A stretch of 11,025 bases of DNA, from the NCBI GenBank assembly GCA_002256685.1, contig NQJH01000066.1, forward strand, positions 1 through 11,025, given 5' to 3'. The position numbers and the translations under genes were made by a program. This DNA comes from Methylococcaceae bacterium NSP1-2 (GTDB taxonomy: Bacteria > Pseudomonadota > Gammaproteobacteria > Methylococcales > Methylomonadaceae). Position 1 is the first letter of the stretch; each line of letters opens with the position of its first letter. The notes under the pieces are model-generated. The model had not been told where the DNA came from. It saw only the letters and a program-made list of their open reading frames with translations, and ran no database searches. This document shows, in pieces, positions 6,072 through 11,025 of this stretch.

Positions 6072-6087
6072 ATTATAACGCATTATA
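6072..6087 (-). promoter_or_regulatory. Candidate -10 boxes of deaD
   Basis: On the minus strand TATAAT occurs twice, at 6087-6082 and 6077-6072, ten bases apart. No good -35 sits 16-18 bases upstream of either. Transcription from here would give a leader of about 55-65 bases. That leader contains the direct repeat GCGCGGG (read on the plus strand at 6038-6044 and 6046-6052), which can also fold as CGCG-GGAG-CGCG. Confidence 0.4.
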
Positions 6088-6163
6088 CTACTATTTTGCT
6101 AATTTAGCGGTGATACAACCTGTGTAAGATTGTCGCAGCTTGTACCTTTTTTAACCATTTGCT

Positions 6164-6172
6164 TGTTATAAT
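6164..6172 (+). promoter_or_regulatory. Extended -10 promoter of dapA-bamC
   Basis: TGTTATAAT is a perfect extended -10 element (TGn followed by TATAAT). It lies 43 bases upstream of the dapA ATG. There is no good -35 at standard spacing, which fits the extended -10 class. It faces away from the deaD promoter region. Confidence 0.55.
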
Positions 6173-6215
6173 GCCCATTGTTTTGTAATTGTAGCCATTC
6201 TGGTCGAGAAATTTC

Positions 6216-7094
6216 ATGATTCAAGGTAGTATCGTAGCGTTAGTAACACCGATGGATGAAAGCGGTGCAGTCGATTTTAAACGGCTTAAATCGTTAGTTG
6301 CTTTTCATATTGAACAAGGCACGGATGCACTGGTCGCAGTCGGCACAACAGGCGAATCTGCCACGCTGGACGAGGCGGAACATTGCATGGTGATTAAAGC
6401 CGTGGTTGACTATGTGAATGGTAAAATACCTGTCATTGCCGGCAGCGGTGCCAATTCCACCACGGAAGCCATTAACCTCACTCAAAAAGCCAAACAAGCC
6501 GGTGCAGATGCCTGTTTAATCGTCACGCCTTATTACAATAAACCCACTCAACAAGGCTTATATTTACATCATAAAGCCATTGCGGAGGCGGTCGATATTC
6601 CGCAAATTTTGTACAATGTGCCGGGACGCACCGCGTGTGATATGTTGCCAGAAACAGTGGGTCGCTTGTCTCATGTGCCGAATATTGTCGGTGTTAAAGA
6701 AGCCACTGGTGATTTATTACGCGTTAAAAAAATCCGAGATTTAGTCGGCAATGATTTCGCACTGTATACCGGTGATGATGCCACTAGCCGTGAATTTTGT
6801 TTGTTAGGCGGTCATGGCTCAATCACTGTGACGGGTAATGTTGCACCCCGCTTAGTCCATGACATGATTATGGCAGCAATGGCAGGCGATAGCGCAACCG
6901 CGTTAGCCATTGATAAAAAGTTAATGGCGTTGCATAAAAATTTATTTATTCAATCTAACCCGATTCCTGTCAAATGGGCGGTCGCTGAAATGGGATTGAT
7001 GGATAAAGGTATTCGTTTACCTTTAACGTGGTTAACAGAAGATTGTTTTGAAGCGGTGCGTGATGCTATGCAACTGGCGGAAGTTATTCAATGA
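6216..7094 (+). CDS. dapA: 4-hydroxy-tetrahydrodipicolinate synthase
   Basis: This is a 292-residue TIM-barrel aldolase that condenses pyruvate with L-aspartate-4-semialdehyde, the first committed step of the diaminopimelate/lysine branch, in the cytoplasm as a tetramer. The Schiff-base lysine is K161 in GVKEATGD. The proton-relay residues T44 (in GTTGES), Y107 (in TPYYNKP) and Y133 (in YNVPGR) and the substrate-binding R138 are all present at the E. coli numbers. Length is normal for the family, and the N-terminal GSIVALVTPM is the usual start. The stop codon overlaps the bamC start (ATGA at 7091-7094), so the two are translationally coupled; the dapA-bamC pair is typical of Gammaproteobacteria. 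The ribosome site is weak (GAGAA about six bases upstream), and an extended -10 promoter lies just upstream. Confidence 0.98.
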   Translation: MIQGSIVALVTPMDESGAVDFKRLKSLVAFHIEQGTDALVAVGTTGESATLDEAEHCMVIKAVVDYVNGKIPVIAGSGANSTTEAINLTQKAKQAGADACLIVTPYYNKPTQQGLYLHHKAIAEAVDIPQILYNVPGRTACDMLPETVGRLSHVPNIVGVKEATGDLLRVKKIRDLVGNDFALYTGDDATSREFCLLGGHGSITVTGNVAPRLVHDMIMAAMAGDSATALAIDKKLMALHKNLFIQSNPIPVKWAVAEMGLMDKGIRLPLTWLTEDCFEAVRDAMQLAEVIQ

Positions 7095-7810
7095 AACACA
7101 AATACATAATGCCGCTGTGTTGTGCGGCTGTACTGGTTCAGGTATCCGCCTGTAGCTCTATTAAAGAATTATTTCCTGATAAAGAAAAAGATTATCAGTT
7201 CACCACCGAAATTCCTAAGTTGATTATTCCTAGTGACTTAGCAAACGGTAGTAGCTCAAGTCCATCGAAGACAAGCACAGTACACACTGAAAATACTGAC
7301 GTGAAAACTGAAACTGCCACCGCTGAAACTGCGCCTGCTGAAGCCGAAACCAAACCTGCGACTGAAGATGCCGCCTCCACCGAGTCGGCAAGCGATGAAC
7401 CCTTTGTAGACTCAAAGTCTATTACGGTGGAATTGCTAGAATCCAGCAATAAAGTAAGCTACTTACGCATAGGCACACCCTTTGTTAGAGCGTGGAACAT
7501 CGTTAGCAAAGGTCTAAGCCGCAAGTCCATTGAAGTCAGCGAACGTAATCAAGAAGAAAAAACCTTCACTGTTCAATATGACCCCGATGAGAAACCCGTG
7601 GAAGATGGTTCTTATTTAGACGAAATAAACTTTATGCTGCATGGTTTTGAAAGTAATGAAAAAGAATATCTGCTTAAGTTAGTTGAAACCAATAAACAAA
7701 CCGATGTAGTGATTTTGAATGAAGAACAAAAACCAGTATCCGATGAGGCTGGCTTAAAATTATTGAAAGTTTTAGAAAAAAGTATTAAAGCAAATTTAGC
7801 GGGTAAATAA
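7091..7810 (+). CDS. bamC: Outer membrane assembly lipoprotein BamC (short form)
   Basis: This is a 239-residue lipoprotein of the BAM complex, which inserts beta-barrel proteins into the outer membrane. The signal ends in the lipobox VSAC, so C21 is lipidated. Residues about 28-50 (FPDKEKDYQFTTEIPKLIIP) match the conserved N-terminal segment that in E. coli BamC binds BamD. A Thr/Ala/Glu-rich low-complexity linker follows (about 51-107). Then comes one globular helix-grip domain starting near SYLRIGTPFVRAWN (123-136). E. coli BamC is about 344 residues with two such domains, so this protein appears to lack the second one. That could be a lineage trait, because the reading frame ends cleanly. 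Identity is supported by the dapA overlap, the lipobox and the N-terminal motif; the globular domain is diverged. Confidence 0.85.
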   Translation: MKHKYIMPLCCAAVLVQVSACSSIKELFPDKEKDYQFTTEIPKLIIPSDLANGSSSSPSKTSTVHTENTDVKTETATAETAPAEAETKPATEDAASTESASDEPFVDSKSITVELLESSNKVSYLRIGTPFVRAWNIVSKGLSRKSIEVSERNQEEKTFTVQYDPDEKPVEDGSYLDEINFMLHGFESNEKEYLLKLVETNKQTDVVILNEEQKPVSDEAGLKLLKVLEKSIKANLAGK

Positions 7811-7825
7811 TGCTTTAATCGTAAG

Positions 7826-7856
7826 TTGGGCTGACCCGTAAGGAAGCCCAGCCCAA
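7826..7856. repeat. Hairpin between bamC and purL
   Basis: TTGGGCTG at 7826-7833 is the exact reverse complement of 7849-7856, with a 15-base loop; an alternative pairing uses AGCCCA at 7845-7850. It starts 16 bases after the bamC stop. A T5 run lies eight bases beyond it (7864-7868), just before the purL Shine-Dalgarno, so termination would be weak at best. Its TTGGGCTG core resembles the TTGGGTTG arm of the hairpin at 4167. Confidence 0.45.
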
Positions 7857-7868
7857 TACACCGTTTTT

Positions 7869-7883
7869 GGAGTAAAAAACATG
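7869..7883 (+). promoter_or_regulatory. purL ribosome binding site and ATG, out of frame
   Basis: GGAG at 7869-7872 lies eight bases before ATG at 7881-7883, an ideal arrangement. Translation from this ATG gives only 18 codons and stops at TAG 7935-7937, because the PurL reading frame is offset. The site is what fixes the expected purL start. Confidence 0.75.
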
Positions 7884-10800
7884 TTTTCTTATCTGACTTT
7901 CGTGTCAACAATCTATTATCTTCCCTGCAAGCGATAGAGCCATCTATCACTGCGGTTGCCGCACGGTTTATCCACTTCGTCGCGACTGAACGCGATTTAA
8001 ACGATGAGCAACTGGCGATACTCAAGCAATTACTCGCTTACGGCGGTGACATTATCGACACTGAAACACAGGGCGACTCTTTGTTAGTTGTTCCGCGTTC
8101 AGGCACTATTTCACCGTGGTCAAGTAAAGCCACTGAAATAACGCAACGCTGTGGCTTGTCTAGCATTAAACGACTGGAACGCGGCATTGAATACACGCTT
8201 ACCGCTAGCAGTGAATTGTCGGAACAAACTAAACACCAACTAGCGGCATTGCTACATGATCGCATGACGCAAACGGTTATCTACGACGCAGCCCAGTTAG
8301 ATTTATTTGCCGAACATCATCCCGCACCGCTACAAACCGTCGCTATTATCGAGCAAGGGCAAGACGCACTCATTCAAGCCAATGCTGAACTAGGCATGGC
8401 ATTATCAGACGATGAAATTGCTTATTTAGTCGAAAGTTTTCAAGCCTTAGGCAGAAACCCTTCTGATGTCGAATTGATGATGTTTGCGCAAGCCAATTCC
8501 GAACATTGCCGTCATAAAATTTTTAATGCCAACTGGACGATTGATGGCGTAGAACAAGCACACACGCTGTTTGGCATGATTCGTAACACCGCACAGCAAA
8601 GCCCCGCTGATATTTTATCGGCGTATAGCGATAATTCGTCTGTGATTGAAGGCTCACGCGCTAAAGTATTTATTCGCAACGCCATGAACGGCGAATACCG
8701 TTATGTCGAAGAAGATGCGCATTTATTAATGAAAGTTGAAACCCATAATCACCCAACTGCTATTTCACCGTTTTCAGGTGCGGCAACCGGTTCAGGTGGT
8801 GAAATTCGTGATGAAGGCGCGACAGGACGTGGTTCTGCGACTAAAGCGGGTTTAACCGGTTTTTCAGTTTCGCATTTAAAAATCCCTGAATTTAGCCAAC
8901 CGTGGGAACAAGATAACGGTAAACCAGAACGCATTGCTTCGGCATTAGACATCATGCTGGCTGGTCCATTAGGTGGCGCAGCGTTTAATAATGAATTTGG
9001 TCGCCCTAATTTAGCCGGTTATTTTCGTAGCTTTGAACAACCCGTATTAGGGACTGACAATGCGTTTCGCGGTTATCACAAGCCTATTATGTTAGCGGGT
9101 GGCATGGGTAATATTCGCCCGATGCTAGTCGAAAAACAATCCATTCCCGCAGGTTCGCTGATTATTATTTTAGGCGGTCCTGCTATGTTGATTGGTTTGG
9201 GCGGTGGTGCGGCTTCTTCGCAAGCCTCAGGCGCAAGCTCTGAATCCTTGGATTTTGCTTCTGTACAACGCGAAAACCCTGAAATGCAACGTCGTTGCCA
9301 AGAAGTGATTAATCACTGTAACTCGCTGGGTCACGACACGCCGATTATTTCCATTCATGATATTGGCGCGGGCGGTTTATCAAACGCCGTACCTGAAATT
9401 ATTCATGACTGTAACAAAGGCGGTCGTTTTGAATTACGCAAAGTCAACAATGACGACATCGGTATGTCACCGATGCAAATCTGGTGTAATGAAGCCCAAG
9501 AGCGTTATGTAGTGGCTATTAAACCTGAATCGTTGCCCTTATTTACTGAATTTTGTGAACGTGAACATTGCTTGTTTGCCGTGATTGGCGAAGCCACCGA
9601 TGAAGAACATTTAACGCTGAACGATAGCTTGTTAGGTGACAAACCTGTTGATATTCCGATGTCAGTGTTATTTGGCAAACCGCCAAAAATGCACCGTAAT
9701 GTCACCCATAGCGAACCCGTTGTTGCCGCGCTGGATTTTAGCGGCGTAACACTCGCCGATGCCGTGCAACGCGTTTTGTCATTTCCTGCGGTAGCGGATA
9801 AAAGTTTCTTAATTCATATCGGCGACCGTTCAGTGACAGGCTTAGTGGCGCGTGACCAACTGGTTGGTCCGTGGCAAGTGCCTGTTGCCGATGTTGCTGT
9901 GACTGCTTCAGGTTTTCACGCGCTAACAGGCGAAGCAATGGCAATGGGTGAACGCACACCTATTGCGGTAATCAATGCGCCCGCTTCAGGACGTATGGCA
10001 ATTGCCGAAGCGATTACCAATATTGCTGCCGCCCGTATTGATTCATTAAAGAAAATTAAAATGTCCGCTAACTGGATGGCAGCGGCAGGGTCAGAAGGCG
10101 AAGATGCCGCGTTATTTGATACCGTCAAAACCGTAGGTATGGAACTCTGCCCTGCCCTAGGTATCGCTATTCCTGTCGGCAAAGATTCTTTATCTATGCA
10201 AACTCGATGGCAAGATGAAGCGGGCGAAAAAACCATGACTTCGCCGTTATCGTTGATTATTACCGCCTTCGCACCTGTGCTGGATGTCAGTAAAACCCTC
10301 ACCCCACAATTACGCGCCGTCGATAACAGCGTGTTGATTTTAATCGACTTAGGCGCGGGTAAAAATCGTTTGGGCGGTTCGGTACTAGCACAAGTGTACT
10401 CACAACTAGGTGACAACTGCCCCGACCTTGATAACACAGAATTATTAAAAGCCTTTTTTGAAGCGATTCAAACTCTGAATAATCAAGATAAACTACTCAG
10501 TTATCATGACCGTTCCGATGGCGGTTTATTCGCCACCGTTGCTGAAATGCTATTTGCAGGTAGAGTGGGCGTATCGTTAAACACGGATAATTTAGGTGCG
10601 GATGTCTTAGCCGCCTTATTTAACGAAGAATTAGGCGCGGTCGTGCAAGTACGCGGCAGTGATTGTGATGATGTCGTTAAACTGTTAAAACACTGGGGTT
10701 TAGCGGATTGTATCTATATCATCGGTCAGATTATTCCCGAACAACAACTGACCATTTACCATTCTGATGAACTCATTTACTCAGCCAGCCGCGCCCAATT

Positions 10801-11025
10801 GCAAAGCGTGTGGTCAGAAGTAAGCTATAGAATGCAAGCATTGCGTGATAATCCAGACTGTGCAAAACAACAATTTGACCGTATCGCCGATGACAACGAC
10901 ATCGGTTTACACACCAAACTGAGTTTTGATGTCCATAACGATGTCGCCGCGCCGTTTATTGCTCTAACGCGTCCTAAAATTGCCATTTTGCGTGAACAAG
11001 GCGTGAATGGTCATGTCGAAATGGC
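7881..11025 (+). CDS. purL: Phosphoribosylformylglycinamidine synthase, frameshifted start, 3' end outside window
   Basis: PurL makes formylglycinamidine ribonucleotide from FGAR, ATP and glutamine, the fourth step of purine synthesis, in the cytoplasm. About 1,047 of the roughly 1,290 codons of the large proteobacterial single-chain form are here. The frame is continuous from 7883 to the edge. It covers the PurS-like N-terminal part (LSDFRVNNLL onward), the linker with FAQANSEHCRHKIFN, the first synthase domain (HNHPTAISPF at about 8744, GSGGEIRDEGATGRG, GGPAMLIGLGGGAAS, HDIGAGGLSN), the second synthase half (GDRSVTGLVARDQ, HDRSDGG at 10505) and the start of the glutaminase domain (AILREQGVNGHVEMA). 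The glutaminase nucleophile cysteine lies beyond the window. The ATG with its Shine-Dalgarno is in another frame; the PurL frame has no ATG, GTG or TTG between the stop at 7832 and the homologous region. One extra T in the T4 run at 7884-7887 would read M-F-F-L-S-D-F-R and join the frames. A sequencing or assembly slip is the simplest cause; a real mutation or recoding is possible. Confidence 0.93.

Noticed and set aside
7612..8025. A 137-codon open frame on the minus strand across the bamC-purL junction
   Set aside because: It is antisense to the end of bamC and the start of purL; both are supported by homology, while this frame has a Ser/Lys/Cys-rich random composition and no signals.
9916..10437. 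A 173-codon open frame on the minus strand
   Set aside because: It lies fully antisense to strongly conserved purL sequence, has no ribosome site or recognisable domain, and its Ser/Ala/Ile-rich composition is what the complement of the coding frame produces.
1..11025. CRISPR arrays, tRNA or rRNA genes, integrase or transposase genes
   Set aside because: I looked for regularly spaced repeats, cloverleaf-like sequences and transposase motifs and found none; the window is mainly core-genome genes with short intergenic hairpins.

Overview
The window looks like chromosomal DNA of a gammaproteobacterium with moderate, roughly mid-40s GC. The evidence is a DapA whose active-site residues fall at the E. 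coli numbers, the dapA-bamC gene pair that is typical of Gammaproteobacteria, a large single-chain PurL of the proteobacterial type, and a DeaD/CsdA-type helicase with a DbpA-like C-terminal RNA-binding domain. A methanotroph (Methylococcales) or sulfur oxidiser (Thiotrichales) is possible from the style of the secreted proteins and intergenic hairpins, but this is a weak inference.

Layout. (1) 1-1011, plus strand: two small secreted proteins, a periplasmic or exported protein of unknown function and a surface-antigen-like lipoprotein, separated by a nested hairpin. (2) 1235-3828, minus strand: a lipoprotein with a DUF1566 (Lcl C-terminal) domain, preceded in transcription order by a two-gene operon of paralogous two-domain cupredoxin / multicopper-oxidase-like proteins. 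(3) 3829-4203: a gene-free gap with a promoter, an inverted-repeat element, a minus-strand terminator and a perfect hairpin. (4) 4204-6009, minus strand: DEAD-box RNA helicase. (5) 6010-6215: divergent promoter region. (6) 6216-11025, plus strand: dapA and bamC overlapping by 4 nt, then purL, which runs off the right edge of the window.

The most interesting part is the copper-protein operon. The two proteins have the same two-domain plan but keep copper ligands in opposite domains. The downstream gene product (341 aa) keeps a type 1 site and two HxH motifs in domain 1 and has lost all ligands in domain 2. The upstream gene product (305 aa, no cysteine at all) has lost domain 1 ligands and keeps two HxH motifs in domain 2. 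Together they hold exactly the four HxH motifs needed for one trinuclear copper centre plus one type 1 site, which suggests a multicopper oxidase split across two chains.

The second notable point is purL. The well-placed ATG with a Shine-Dalgarno lies in a different reading frame from the rest of the gene. A single missing T in a run of Ts right after the ATG would explain it. Otherwise the window is ordinary housekeeping (lysine biosynthesis, outer membrane assembly, purine biosynthesis, RNA remodelling). Almost every intergenic gap carries its own distinct hairpin.
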